Assembly (NCBI GenBank): GCA_934647305.1
Contig: CAKUFI010000043.1
Location: 1 to 23,423 of the forward strand
Length of the DNA: 23,423 bases
Direction of reading: 5' to 3'
From: an uncultured Clostridia bacterium
GTDB taxonomy: Bacteria; Bacillota; Clostridia; Christensenellales; Aristaeellaceae
The notes under the pieces are model-generated. The model ran no database searches. It was given only the letters and a program-made list of their open reading frames with translations, and was not told where the DNA came from. Positions 1 through 6,920 of the stretch are shown here, piece after piece. A program made the translations under genes and the position numbers. Position 1 is the first letter of the stretch. Each line of letters begins with the position of its first letter.

Positions 1-64
1 AGCCGCCGCGCGACAAAACAAGCCGCCCATCCTGCATAGAATAGCAGGAACGGGAGGGATGCGA

Positions 65-1300
65 ATGAAATGGATCCGTCGAATCGCGGTTTACGCGGTA
101 TTCTTCGCGCTTTTGGCCAGCATTCCGAGGGTGCTGTCGCTGCCCTCATCCCCGCCGGACGGCCTGGCGGCACACAAGTACGAGGGCTACACCGGCGTAC
201 TGAAGCTGTGGGTCTGCGAGGACTGGAGCGGCGGCGCGCTGTGCGCCTGGCTCAACCGCAGCCTGACCGACTTTGAAAAGTCGCACAAGGGCGTGTACGT
301 GCAGCTGACCCAGGTCTCCCGCGAAACACTGCCTCAGTTTGCCTCCGCGCAGGTCATCCCGCCGGACGCGCTGATCTTCTCGCCGGGCATGCTGGACGGC
401 GCGCAGGGCCTGGCCCGCCTGAAGACGGACGCGGCGCTTCGGGACAGTCTCTCGCGCATGGGCCGCACGGAAGACGGCCTGTACGCCCTGCCGGTCGCGC
501 TGGGCGGGTATGGCTTCGCGGTGAACCGGTCGCTGCTGGGCTCGCTGCCCAACGACTGGAGCGCGGTCGAGCTGCCCGCCCGAAAAAACGCGCCGGCCGT
601 GATGAACGTCCCTGCGGACGACGAGGCGCATAGCTGGTCGGCGGCGCTGATCGCCCTGCTGTCCGGCACCTACGCGGGCAAAAACGGCGCGCCGCCCCGC
701 GCGGGCGAGGGCCTGGACTTCGGCCTGCCGACCGCAACCCCCGCCGCCCAGGCGACTGAGCCGCCCCCGCTGCTTGAAAACGCCCTGCCGCGCGCGCTGC
801 CCAACGACTTCCGTACCCTGCCAGGCGTCTACGCCGCCTTCACGAAGGGGCAGGCCGCGGCCATACCGGTCACGCAGCGGGAAATCCATCGCCTGGCGCT
901 GCTGGCCGATCAGGGCAAGGCCCCGGACTACCTCGTCGCCGCTTCAGGCGAAGCGTTTACCGACCAGGCGGCGCTGTTTGCGATCAACGCCGCCGAGCGT
1001 CCCGACCGGCAGGCCCGCGTCGATCTGTGCCGGGCGCTGCTTGAGCACCTGCTCTCGGACGAAATGCAGCAAAAACTGACCATTGCCCGTGCCTTCCGGA
1101 CGACGGACGGCGCGCCGCTTTACCCCGCCCAGAGCGAAATGGGGATCCTCGAGGCACACCTTTCCCAGCCCGACCTGCTCGCCGCCCCGGCCTTTTCGAA
1201 TTCCTGGCGGCAGGAAGCCCGCGCCCTGTGCGACCGAATGCAGGCGGGCGAGCTCACCCCGCGCGAGGCCATGTCCACGCTGAAGGAACGCCTTTCCTGA
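65..1300 (+). CDS. Secreted extracellular solute-binding-like protein
   Basis: Encodes about 411 residues. A GGGAGGG ribosome site at 52-58 sits 6 nt before the ATG at 65; the in-frame ATG at 59 is too close to it. The N-terminus is basic, then hydrophobic (about residues 5-25), so it is a signal peptide or anchor; I see no lipobox cysteine. The mature part begins with a GVLKLWVCEDW strand and continues with blocks typical of family 1 ABC sugar-binding proteins, such as DALIFSPGML and a DGLYALPVALGGYGFAVNRSLL region. The family binds ligands outside the cell and delivers them to an ABC permease, but no permease gene is adjacent, so transport is an inference and the ligand is unknown. A Pro/Ala-rich stretch lies near residues 220-240. 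The gene ends just before a hairpin terminator. Confidence 0.75.
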   Translation: MKWIRRIAVYAVFFALLASIPRVLSLPSSPPDGLAAHKYEGYTGVLKLWVCEDWSGGALCAWLNRSLTDFEKSHKGVYVQLTQVSRETLPQFASAQVIPPDALIFSPGMLDGAQGLARLKTDAALRDSLSRMGRTEDGLYALPVALGGYGFAVNRSLLGSLPNDWSAVELPARKNAPAVMNVPADDEAHSWSAALIALLSGTYAGKNGAPPRAGEGLDFGLPTATPAAQATEPPPLLENALPRALPNDFRTLPGVYAAFTKGQAAAIPVTQREIHRLALLADQGKAPDYLVAASGEAFTDQAALFAINAAERPDRQARVDLCRALLEHLLSDEMQQKLTIARAFRTTDGAPLYPAQSEMGILEAHLSQPDLLAAPAFSNSWRQEARALCDRMQAGELTPREAMSTLKERLS

Positions 1301-1308
1301 CCCGCGCC

Positions 1309-1352
1309 AAAGCCCGGCCGTTTCCTTTTTGGGAAGCCGCCGGGCTTTCTTC
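1309..1352. terminator. Bidirectional rho-independent terminator
   Basis: AAAGCCCGGC at 1309-1318 pairs with GCCGGGCTTT at 1339-1348, followed by CTTC. It lies between the convergent ends of the solute-binding-like gene and dpaB. The T-tract is short in both directions, so strength is uncertain. Confidence 0.7.
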
Positions 1353-1362
1353 ATGTATTCAC

Positions 1363-1944
1363 TCAGACCAGCAGCGGCTGGATCTGCTCCCCGCGCAGCG
1401 CGCACTCGGCCGCCTCCGCAAGCCGGTCGAAATGCGCGACCAGCGAGGCGGGCTTCTTGACGGGCGCGTCCTGGCCAAAGGGCACGAAGTAGACGTTTTT
1501 CACGTTCAGCAGCCGCCCGATATTCTGCGCGCAGCCGGACAGCCCGTCGTTCGTGGACACCGCCAGCAGCACCGGCCGGTTATTGCGCAGGTGAGACTTA
1601 ACCGCCATCGCAACCGGCGTGTCGATGATCCCGTTTGCCAGCTTGCCCAGCGTGTTGCCGGTCGCCGGGGCGACGATCACCAGGTCGAGCAGGCCGCGCG
1701 GCCCGATCGGCTCCACCTGCTGCAGCGTGTGCCAGATCTCGCGCCCGGTCGCCTGCTCCACGCGCCGCCTGACCTCATCCGCGGGCAGAAACCGCGTATC
1801 CAGCGACCAGGAATTCTCAGACAGGATGCCCTGCACCTGCGCCCCGGTTGCGCACAGCGCGTCCAGCTCATCCAGCACCCGCGAAAAGGTGCAGAAGGAG
1901 CCGGTCATACAGAACCCGATTTTTTTACCAGTCAACTCGCTCAT
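1363..1944 (-). CDS. dpaB: Dipicolinate synthase subunit B (flavoprotein)
   Basis: 193 residues, the usual length for SpoVFB/DpaB. With DpaA it converts the dihydrodipicolinate-pathway intermediate to dipicolinic acid, which is made in the mother cell and loaded into the spore core. The N-terminus GKKIGFCMTGSFCTF and the later VIVAPATGNTLGKLANGI block are the phosphate- and FMN-binding signatures of the flavoprotein (Dfp/UbiX-like) fold; DTPVAMAVKSHLRNNRPVLLAVSTNDGLS is characteristic of the spore subunit. The ATG follows a GGGGAGGAGG site, 17 nt after the dpaA stop codon, so the two genes are surely co-transcribed. In Bacillus the pair lies with asd and dapA; here it stands without lysine-pathway genes. 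Confidence 0.95.
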   Translation of the reverse strand: MSELTGKKIGFCMTGSFCTFSRVLDELDALCATGAQVQGILSENSWSLDTRFLPADEVRRRVEQATGREIWHTLQQVEPIGPRGLLDLVIVAPATGNTLGKLANGIIDTPVAMAVKSHLRNNRPVLLAVSTNDGLSGCAQNIGRLLNVKNVYFVPFGQDAPVKKPASLVAHFDRLAEAAECALRGEQIQPLLV

Positions 1945-1962
1945 TTCGCAGCCTCCTCCCCT

Positions 1963-2778
1963 CTATCCCAGCGCCCGCTCGACGGCCGAAAGCAGCGCCC
2001 GCGCCGCGCTGTCCGGACAGTACCGCCCGGGCAGACCGCTCTCCCGCCGCGCGTCCAGCCCCAGCTCCTTCGCCTGGGCGAGGTCAAACCCGAACGGCGG
2101 GCTGGCCAGGTCGATCAGCTGCGTCCGGGAGGACACGCCCGCGAGCAGCTCCTCGTCCAGCACCTCGGCGGGCACGGTGTTGAAGATCACGTCGAACGAC
2201 CCGATCAGCGGTGCCAGCCCCTCGAAGGAACACACACTGGCCCCCACGTCCTTCGCAAGCGCCCGCGAGTTGGCCCGCCTCGCGCAGACCGTCACCGGCG
2301 CGCGCATCCCCAGCAGCGCCCGTGTCAGCGCCCGCGCAATGCGCCCGTAGCCCAGCACCAGGCACCTGCGGTCGGACAGCGCCCAACCGCCGCGCATCGC
2401 GCAGGCAATCGCCCCCTCGGCGGTCAGCAGCGCGTTTCGGCGCACGAACGCCTCGTCCTGCGCCAGGTCGACCACGCGGAAGGGCAGCGCGTCCGGCGCG
2501 CCCTCGGCGTCGCTGAGCAGCAGCGCCGCGTCCCCGCGCATCCGCCCCAGCAACTCGCCCAATGTAAACCGCTTCTCGGCCAGCGGCAGCACCAGTCCCC
2601 TGCGCCAGGGATTGCACAGCAGCACCGCCTCCGCCTCGCCGATCGCCTCGACCTCGCGGCGCGGGAAGTCGCCTCCCGCCTTTTCAAGGCCGACCGTCCC
2701 CACGTCCCAGCCCGCCCTGTGCGCCTGTTCGGCCAGGCAGGCATAGCGCGCGTCTCCCCCCGCAATGAGCAATCGCAT
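1963..2778 (-). CDS. dpaA: Dipicolinate synthase subunit A
   Basis: 271 residues from the ATG at 2778 (MRLLIAGG). This start has a GGGAGGG site 8 nt upstream (2787-2793); an earlier in-frame ATG at 2802 does not. DpaA is the dehydrogenase-like subunit of dipicolinate synthase. The N-terminal Rossmann-like half begins LLIAGGDARYACLAEQAHRAGWDV, as in SpoVFA, and a second nucleotide-binding motif CLVLGYGRIARALTRAL lies near residues 150-166. The C-terminal segment FDVIFNTVPAEVLDE and LIDLASPPFGFD match the family. It is followed by dpaB. The organism therefore probably makes dipicolinate-loaded spores, and expression should be restricted to the mother cell during sporulation. Confidence 0.94.
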   Translation of the reverse strand: MRLLIAGGDARYACLAEQAHRAGWDVGTVGLEKAGGDFPRREVEAIGEAEAVLLCNPWRRGLVLPLAEKRFTLGELLGRMRGDAALLLSDAEGAPDALPFRVVDLAQDEAFVRRNALLTAEGAIACAMRGGWALSDRRCLVLGYGRIARALTRALLGMRAPVTVCARRANSRALAKDVGASVCSFEGLAPLIGSFDVIFNTVPAEVLDEELLAGVSSRTQLIDLASPPFGFDLAQAKELGLDARRESGLPGRYCPDSAARALLSAVERALG

Positions 2779-2810
2779 AAAAAAATCCCTCCCGTCCAGC
2801 ATTTCAATTC

Positions 2811-2838
2811 ATGCTATGACGAAAGGGAAAATCGCGTT
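2811..2838 (-). promoter_or_regulatory. Possible mother-cell sigma (SigE/SigK-type) promoter for dpaAB
   Basis: On the minus strand CATAGCAT (2811-2818) resembles the CATA-type -10 box of mother-cell sigma factors, with AAC 17 nt upstream (2836-2838), as in the loose SigK -35 consensus. It overlaps the stop codon of the upstream gene. The motifs are short and degenerate, so this is a weak call supported mainly by the function of dpaA. Confidence 0.3.
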
Positions 2839-3547
2839 ACCAGCCGGCCTCGGCCCGCTCGATCGCCTCCAGGTAATCCTCCTCGGTGTCGTAATCGGCG
2901 GGGTCGATGCCGTAGTCGTTCGGCGGGCAGTTCACCCGCCACAGATTGGCCTCTTCCTCGGCCTCGCGCACCGCTTCCATATAGTCGTCCTCGGTCTCAT
3001 AGTCCTCCGGGTCGACGCCGTACACGTTGGCCTCGCAGCTTTCCCGCCAGGCAGCCGCCCGCTCGAGCGCGCGCTCGTATTCCTCCCGCGTCTCGTAGTC
3101 GACGCTTCGTACGCCGAAGCGGTTGTCCCGAACCTCGCCTCGCCAGGCGTGAGCTGCCTGTTCGGCCTCGCGCACCGCCCGGGCGTACTCCGCCTCGGTC
3201 TCGTAATCCTCCGGGTTTACGCCGTAGCGGTTCTCGCCGCAGCTCTTTCTCCAGGCATGCGCCGCCTCCTCGGCCTCGCGCAGCGCCGCGTCGTACTGCA
3301 CTTGCTCGTCAAAGTCCGCCGGATCCACGCCGTAGCGGTTCGGCTCGCACTCATCCCGCCAGGCCAGCGCCGCCTCCTCCTGGGCCAGCAGCGCGCCCAG
3401 CCGGGCCAGATCCTCGCCCGTCAGCCGTCCGCCGCTTCCAAAGGTCACGCCGCCCGCGCGCAGCGAGCCGCTCTGCCGCCCGCCGTTTGCCTGTGCCTGC
3501 ACTGACTGGAACACCTCGTCCAGCAGCGCCCCTCTTTTCCTAGCCAT
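2837..3547 (-). CDS. Acidic repeat protein with five ~36-residue YGVDPxDYET units
   Basis: 236 residues starting MARKRGALLDEVFQ at 3547; CCTCC on the plus strand (3555-3559) gives a GGAGG site 7 nt upstream. No signal peptide or membrane segment is seen. After a Gly/Ser-rich linker (about residues 22-42), five repeats start near residues 70, 106, 142, 174 and 210. Each carries N-x-[YF]-G-[VI] then a D-[YF]-[ED] motif, an acidic helix ending in (R)EAE, and an aromatic W-R before the next unit. Four of the five units are preceded by a Cys (DECEP, KSCGE, ESCEA, VNCPP). The third-to-fourth spacing is 32 instead of 36. I do not know a function; the helix-rich repeats suggest a solenoid or binding scaffold. 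It lies between trmH and dpaA on the same strand. Confidence 0.8.
   Translation of the reverse strand: MARKRGALLDEVFQSVQAQANGGRQSGSLRAGGVTFGSGGRLTGEDLARLGALLAQEEAALAWRDECEPNRYGVDPADFDEQVQYDAALREAEEAAHAWRKSCGENRYGVNPEDYETEAEYARAVREAEQAAHAWRGEVRDNRFGVRSVDYETREEYERALERAAAWRESCEANVYGVDPEDYETEDDYMEAVREAEEEANLWRVNCPPNDYGIDPADYDTEEDYLEAIERAEAGW
2840..3340 (-). repeat. Tandem coding repeats, five units of about 108 bp
   Basis: Internal repeats of the acidic repeat protein. Four periods are about 108 nt except one of 96 nt. The most constant part encodes N-x-Y-G-V-D-P-x-D-Y-E-T-E followed by an acidic helix. Confidence 0.85.
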
Positions 3548-3606
3548 GTAACCCCCTCCCATGAAGTTCTTTGGTATCTGACCGACCCGTCCATCGCCTT
3601 TTCCCC

Positions 3607-4392
3607 TTACTTTCCGGGCAGCGTCCGGGTCAGCTCGTACATCATAATGCCGGCCGCGACCGCCGCGTTGAGCGACTCGGCCCCGCCGCGCATGGGCAGC
3701 TTCAGCCGCACGTCGGCCAGCTCCATCACCTCGTCGCTGACCCCGCGCGCCTCGTTTCCGATGACCAGCACGAACCTCTCCGCGGGCAGGCTGGCCTCGT
3801 AGAAGGGCTCGCCGTGCAGCGAGGAGGCCACGACCCTATACCCCTGCGCCTGAAGCGCGCGCAGGGCCGCGGGCAGCTCGCCCATCCACACGCCCACGCG
3901 GAAGCCGGAGCCCATCGCCGCGCGCTGCACCTTGGGCGAAAACACGTCCGCGCACCGGGGCGCAAGCAGCATTCCGCCCAGGCCGGCCGCGTCGCAGGTG
4001 CGCCAGATCGTGCCCACGTTGCCCGGGTCCTGCACGTTGTCCAGCGCGATCAGACGGCTGGGCGCGTTCTTCAGGTCGATCATCCCCGGCAGGTCGAACG
4101 CAGCGCACACGCCCTGCGGTGTTTTCGTGTCGCACACCGCCTCCAGCACATGCGTCCCGGCCAAAAAGACCTGTCCGCCCGCGCGCCGCATCTCCTCGGC
4201 CAGCGGAGCGAACCGCTCCGCCTGCTCCCGGTCGATCAGCACCTCATGCACGCCCAGGCCGCTTTCCACCGCCTCGCGCAGCAGCTTTTCGCCCTCGACC
4301 AGCATCTGTCCGCTCGCCTCACGGAATTTTTTCTCCTTCAGCGAGCGCAGCCGCTTGGCCGCCGGGTTCTGTACGCTGGTAATCTCGTTCAT
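3607..4392 (-). CDS. TrmH/SpoU-family RNA 2'-O-methyltransferase
   Basis: 261 residues from the ATG at 4392; AAGGA on the minus strand lies about 10 nt upstream, whereas an in-frame GTG at 4401 is too close to it. An N-terminal substrate-binding domain (SLKEKKFREASGQMLVEGEKLL) precedes the SPOUT methyltransferase domain. All three SpoU motifs are visible: LDNVQDPGNVGTIWRTC (about 130), FVLVIGNEARGVSDE (about 207) and LPMRGGAESLNAAVAAGI (about 230), which form the trefoil knot that binds S-adenosylmethionine. The family methylates 23S rRNA or tRNA ribose; the RNA target cannot be read from the sequence. It is often annotated as RlmB or TsnR-like. The gene has its own promoter. Confidence 0.93.
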   Translation of the reverse strand: MNEITSVQNPAAKRLRSLKEKKFREASGQMLVEGEKLLREAVESGLGVHEVLIDREQAERFAPLAEEMRRAGGQVFLAGTHVLEAVCDTKTPQGVCAAFDLPGMIDLKNAPSRLIALDNVQDPGNVGTIWRTCDAAGLGGMLLAPRCADVFSPKVQRAAMGSGFRVGVWMGELPAALRALQAQGYRVVASSLHGEPFYEASLPAERFVLVIGNEARGVSDEVMELADVRLKLPMRGGAESLNAAVAAGIMMYELTRTLPGK

Positions 4393-4419
4393 CTTATCCA
4401 CGTCCTTCGCTCTGACTTC

Positions 4420-4448
4420 ATTATACAGGATTCTCCCGCCCCGCGCAA
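4420..4448 (-). promoter_or_regulatory. Sigma-A promoter for the trmH-family gene
   Basis: Minus strand TTGCGC (4443-4448), 17-nt spacer, TATAAT (4420-4425). It is 28 nt upstream of the ATG. Confidence 0.65.
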
Positions 4449-4506
4449 GAAAAAAGATGTGTCCGTATGACGGACTTCAGGTTACAGCCGGTATGAGTTT
4501 TTATAC

Positions 4507-4548
4507 AGAAAAAGCGCCCCGGAAACTTCCTTTCAAAGTCTCCGGGGC
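4507..4548 (-). terminator. Rho-independent terminator of the aminotransferase gene
   Basis: Minus strand GCCCCGGA (4541-4548) pairs with TTCCGGGGC (4516-4524), followed by GCTTTTTC. It sits 28 nt after the aminotransferase stop codon. Confidence 0.85.
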
Positions 4549-4575
4549 ACGCATCCCTTTCAGGAAAAAAACCGG

Positions 4576-5766
4576 TCAGCGAATCGCCTCGCCGAACACC
4601 TCGCCCAGCCGGCGGATGCCCTCGACGATGCGCTCGTCGCTCATGGTGGAGTAGTTCAGGCGCAGCGCGCTGCAGGGCGCGTCCTGATCGACCATGAAGG
4701 TATTGCCGGGCACGTAGACCACCTTGCGCTCGACGCATTTCTTCGACAGCGCCAGCGTGTCCACGCCGTGGCCCAGGTCGCACCAGATGAACAGGCCGCC
4801 GCCCGGATGGGTGCACGTCACGCCCTCGGGGAAATACTCGTCGATCGCCGAAAGCATGGTCTGGCACTTGTGGGCGTAGTTTACGCGCATTTTGGCGATC
4901 AGCGCCTCGATGTCATACTGTTTGAGGAACTCGCAGGCCAGCAGCTGGGGCAGCATGGCGGTGTGCACGTCGCTCGCCTGCTTGGCCACCACCAGCCGGC
5001 GCGCGACCTCCCTGTTCGCGCACACGAAGCCCACGCGCAGTCCGGGCGCGAGGATCTTCGAGAACGAGCCGCAGTAGATCACAATCCCCTCGGTATCCAT
5101 CGACTTGAGCGTGGGCACCTTCGTGCCGTCGAAGGTCAGGTCGCCATAGGGATTGTCCTCGATAATCATCAGGTGATTCTCCAGCGCCGTCTGATACAGC
5201 GCCTTCCGCTTTTCCAGGCTCATGGTCGCGCCCATCGGGTTCTGGAAGGTGGGAATGGTGTAAATCAGCTTCGCGTTTCTGTTCTCGGCGACGACCCGCT
5301 TCAGGTCGTCGATGTTCATGCCGTCCGCATCCATCTTCACCCCGGCCAGGTGCGCGCCGTAGGAGCGGAAGGCGTTGAGCGCGCCGATGAAGCTGGGCTC
5401 CTCCACGATCACCGTGTCGCCCTCGTTCACCAGCACCTTGGTGGACAGGTCGATGCCCTGCTGCCCGCCCGAGACGATGAGCACCTCGTCGTTCGGGTGA
5501 TCGATGTGTTCAACCCGCTTCAGGCGCGCCTTCACCGCCTCGCGCAGGGGCGTGTAGCCCTCGGTCACGCCGTACTGAAGAGACAGCACCGGCTGCTCGC
5601 GCAAAAGCTTCGCGGCGATTTCGGCCAGCTGCTCGTTCGGGAACAGCTCGGGCGCGGGATTACCGCCCGCCAGCGAGATGACCGACGGATCGGCGGCAAA
5701 CTTGAAGATCTCGCGGATCGCGGAGCCGCGAACGTTTTTCATGCGATCGGATACCTGAAACTCCAT
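4576..5766 (-). CDS. PLP-dependent class I/II aminotransferase
   Basis: 396 residues, normal for fold-type I aminotransferases of the MocR-related/2-aminoadipate transaminase type without the HTH domain. Visible landmarks: SLAGGNPAPELFP near residue 33, LQYGVTEGYTPLREAV near 83, YTIPTFQNPMGATMS near 168 (the Asn that contacts PLP), EDNPYGDLTFDG near 200 (Asp and Tyr for the cofactor), and SFSKILAPGLRVGF near 235 with the Schiff-base lysine. The C-terminal HPGGGLFIWCDL and LRLNYS (substrate-carboxylate Arg) are intact. Substrate class cannot be assigned with confidence; related enzymes act on aminoadipate, aromatic or branched-chain amino acids. The ATG has a GAGGAGG site. A regulated leader precedes it. 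Confidence 0.92.
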   Translation of the reverse strand: MEFQVSDRMKNVRGSAIREIFKFAADPSVISLAGGNPAPELFPNEQLAEIAAKLLREQPVLSLQYGVTEGYTPLREAVKARLKRVEHIDHPNDEVLIVSGGQQGIDLSTKVLVNEGDTVIVEEPSFIGALNAFRSYGAHLAGVKMDADGMNIDDLKRVVAENRNAKLIYTIPTFQNPMGATMSLEKRKALYQTALENHLMIIEDNPYGDLTFDGTKVPTLKSMDTEGIVIYCGSFSKILAPGLRVGFVCANREVARRLVVAKQASDVHTAMLPQLLACEFLKQYDIEALIAKMRVNYAHKCQTMLSAIDEYFPEGVTCTHPGGGLFIWCDLGHGVDTLALSKKCVERKVVYVPGNTFMVDQDAPCSALRLNYSTMSDERIVEGIRRLGEVFGEAIR

Positions 5767-5789
5767 GGAAACACTCCTCCTCTTCTACG

Positions 5790-5902
5790 AAACGCGCCGC
5801 AAATACAGAAACGCCCTCCGCATGTCACTGATGCGCAGGGCGATAAGAACTCGACTCGGTACCGCCCCTTTCCGGGAGCACTGGTTCATGGCTGCCATAT
5901 TT
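5790..5902 (-). promoter_or_regulatory. Short attenuator-type leader, T-box-like 3' end
   Basis: From a predicted start near 5902 the minus-strand leader carries AAGGGGCGGTACCGAG, resembling the T-box core (AGGGTGGTACCGCG). CGCCCT downstream can pair either with the upstream GGGCG (antiterminator) or with AGGGCG (terminator, 5812-5842, then TTTCTGTATTT). Two things disagree with a true T-box: the tRNA-pairing TGG is CGG, and only about 45 nt precede the core, too little for Stem I and a specifier loop. It may be a decayed T-box or another attenuator. Confidence 0.45.
5805..5842 (-). terminator. Leader terminator hairpin upstream of the aminotransferase
   Basis: CGCCCT-GCGCAT pairs with ATGCG-GAGGGCG around a 7-nt loop with one mismatch, followed by TTTCTGTATTT on the minus strand. 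It lies between the promoter and the start codon, so it is a candidate attenuator and not a gene end. Confidence 0.6.
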
Positions 5903-5908
5903 GCGCCT

Positions 5909-5938
5909 ATTATAGCGCGACCTCTTCGCACATGTCAA
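5909..5938 (-). promoter_or_regulatory. Sigma-A promoter for the aminotransferase
   Basis: Minus strand TTGACA (5933-5938), 18-nt spacer, TATAAT (5909-5914): consensus boxes. It diverges from the rpmH promoter about 40 nt away. Confidence 0.85.
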
Positions 5939-5977
5939 TGCTGCGCGGATTAAATTTCATTTTTTATCGAAAGATGC

Positions 5978-6006
5978 TTGACAGAAGGGAGGTTCTTCAT
6001 TATACT
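5978..6006 (+). promoter_or_regulatory. Sigma-A promoter for rpmH operon
   Basis: TTGACA at 5978-5983, 17-nt spacer, TATACT at 6001-6006. It is followed by a 5' leader of about 55 nt and the rpmH start codon. Confidence 0.88.
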
Positions 6007-6066
6007 AAAAGGGCTGTTTTGCTGAGAACGTATCCTGCGGGATACATATTAGAAAGGGTGTATATC

Positions 6067-6201
6067 ATGTTCCGTACTTACCAGCCGAAAAAGCGTCAGC
6101 GTTCCAAGGTGCACGGCTTCCGTGCCCGCATGAAGACCCGTACTGGCCGCAACGTCCTCAAGGCCCGCCGTCAGCGCGGCCGCAAGGTGCTCACGGTCTG
6201 A
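6067..6201 (+). CDS. rpmH: 50S ribosomal protein bL34
   Basis: 44 residues, exactly the family length, starting MFRTYQPKKRQRSKVHGF and ending QRGRKVLTV. It is an Arg/Lys-rich protein of the large ribosomal subunit that binds 23S rRNA. The ATG at 6067 follows an AGAAAGGGTG site (6051-6060). It is the first gene of the conserved rpmH-rnpA-yidD-yidC-jag cluster and lies behind a strong promoter. dnaA, commonly upstream of rpmH, is not present here: an aminotransferase on the other strand takes its place. Confidence 0.97.
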   Translation: MFRTYQPKKRQRSKVHGFRARMKTRTGRNVLKARRQRGRKVLTV

Positions 6202-6208
6202 TCCGGCA

Positions 6209-6643
6209 GTGGACAATCATTCTGCAACCGGTCTGCGCGATGGAAGCCCCGTCCCGGGAAGTGGGGCGCGGGCTTCATTGCATACCTATCGACTGGGGCG
6301 AGCCTTCAGCCTGGGCAAGAGAAAGCACTATACCTATGTCTACAAGCGCGGAAAATCGGTATCCGGTCGATATCTGACGCTGGTTTTCCTGCGCGCGCGT
6401 GATCTCAAGGTCGGCTTTTCGGTTTCCTCCAAGGTGGGCAACAGCGTAACGCGCAACCGCCTGCGCCGCTATATGAAGGAAGACTTCCGCCTGCTCAGGC
6501 CCGGCCTGAAAAGCGGCAAGTATATCTTCGTCGCCCGCGTGCAGGCCGCGCAGGCCCCGCACAAGGCGCTCTCCTCCGAGATGAAGTACCTGCTGCGCAA
6601 GGCAGATCTGATGCGTCCCGCGCAGGAGGCGAGCGCGCAATGA
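6209..6643 (+). CDS. rnpA: Ribonuclease P protein component
   Basis: Protein subunit of RNase P, which matures the 5' ends of tRNAs with the catalytic RNA. The family core runs from LGRAFSLGKRKHYTYVYKRGKS to KYIFVARVQAAQAP, with the conserved RNR motif in KVGNSVTRNRLRRYMKE. The full frame from a GTG at 6209 gives 144 residues, about 25 more than usual at the N-terminus. No ATG is available in frame; a TTG at 6278, just before HTYRLGRAF, gives a 121-residue protein of normal length. The start is therefore unresolved. The stop overlaps the yidD start by four bases (ATGA), which indicates translational coupling. Confidence 0.94.
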   Translation: MDNHSATGLRDGSPVPGSGARASLHTYRLGRAFSLGKRKHYTYVYKRGKSVSGRYLTLVFLRARDLKVGFSVSSKVGNSVTRNRLRRYMKEDFRLLRPGLKSGKYIFVARVQAAQAPHKALSSEMKYLLRKADLMRPAQEASAQ

Positions 6644-6861
6644 GGCGTTTCCTTCAGTGGCTGCTGCTGGGCCTGATCCGCTTTTATCAGCGCGCCATCA
6701 GTCCCTACTTCCCGCCCTGCTGCCGCTACACGCCCACCTGCTCCCAGTACGCGCTGGAGGCGGTGAAGAAGTACGGCCCGTTCAAGGGCGGCTATCTGGC
6801 TTTGCGCAGGATTCTGCGCTGTAATCCCTTCCATCCGGGCGGCTATGACCCGGTGCCCTGA
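6640..6861 (+). CDS. yidD: Membrane protein insertion efficiency factor YidD
   Basis: 73 residues. The N-terminal amphipathic/hydrophobic helix (FLQWLLLGLIRFYQRAISP) is followed by the cysteine-rich family core CCRYTPTCSQYALEAVKKYGPFKGGYLALRRILRCNPF and ends HPGGYDPVP, all diagnostic of YidD (DUF37). It assists YidC-dependent membrane insertion at the inner face of the membrane. It overlaps rnpA by four bases and precedes yidC by 59 nt. Confidence 0.96.
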   Translation: MRRFLQWLLLGLIRFYQRAISPYFPPCCRYTPTCSQYALEAVKKYGPFKGGYLALRRILRCNPFHPGGYDPVP

Positions 6862-6920
6862 GCGCACACCGCAGGGGCGTTTTTGCATGCTCCCATCAAT
6901 CTTCCCAAGGAGGAAACGCT

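Noticed and set aside
1..58. Sporulation-type promoter (CATAGAATA at 35-43) before the first gene
   Set aside because: The -10-like box lacks a -35 partner at proper distance and lies at the window edge.
1228..3543. Long plus-strand open frame across the dipicolinate and repeat-protein genes
   Set aside because: It is antisense to three well-supported genes, is Arg/Pro-rich as GC-rich shadows are, and has no matching family features.
5790..5902. Bona fide tRNA-sensing T-box before the aminotransferase
   Set aside because: The leader has no room for Stem I with a specifier, and the tRNA-pairing TGG is changed; kept only as a T-box-like attenuator.
5930..6066. Chromosomal origin next to rpmH
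   Set aside because: No dnaA gene, no DnaA-box cluster and no AT-rich unwinding region were seen; only divergent promoters are present.
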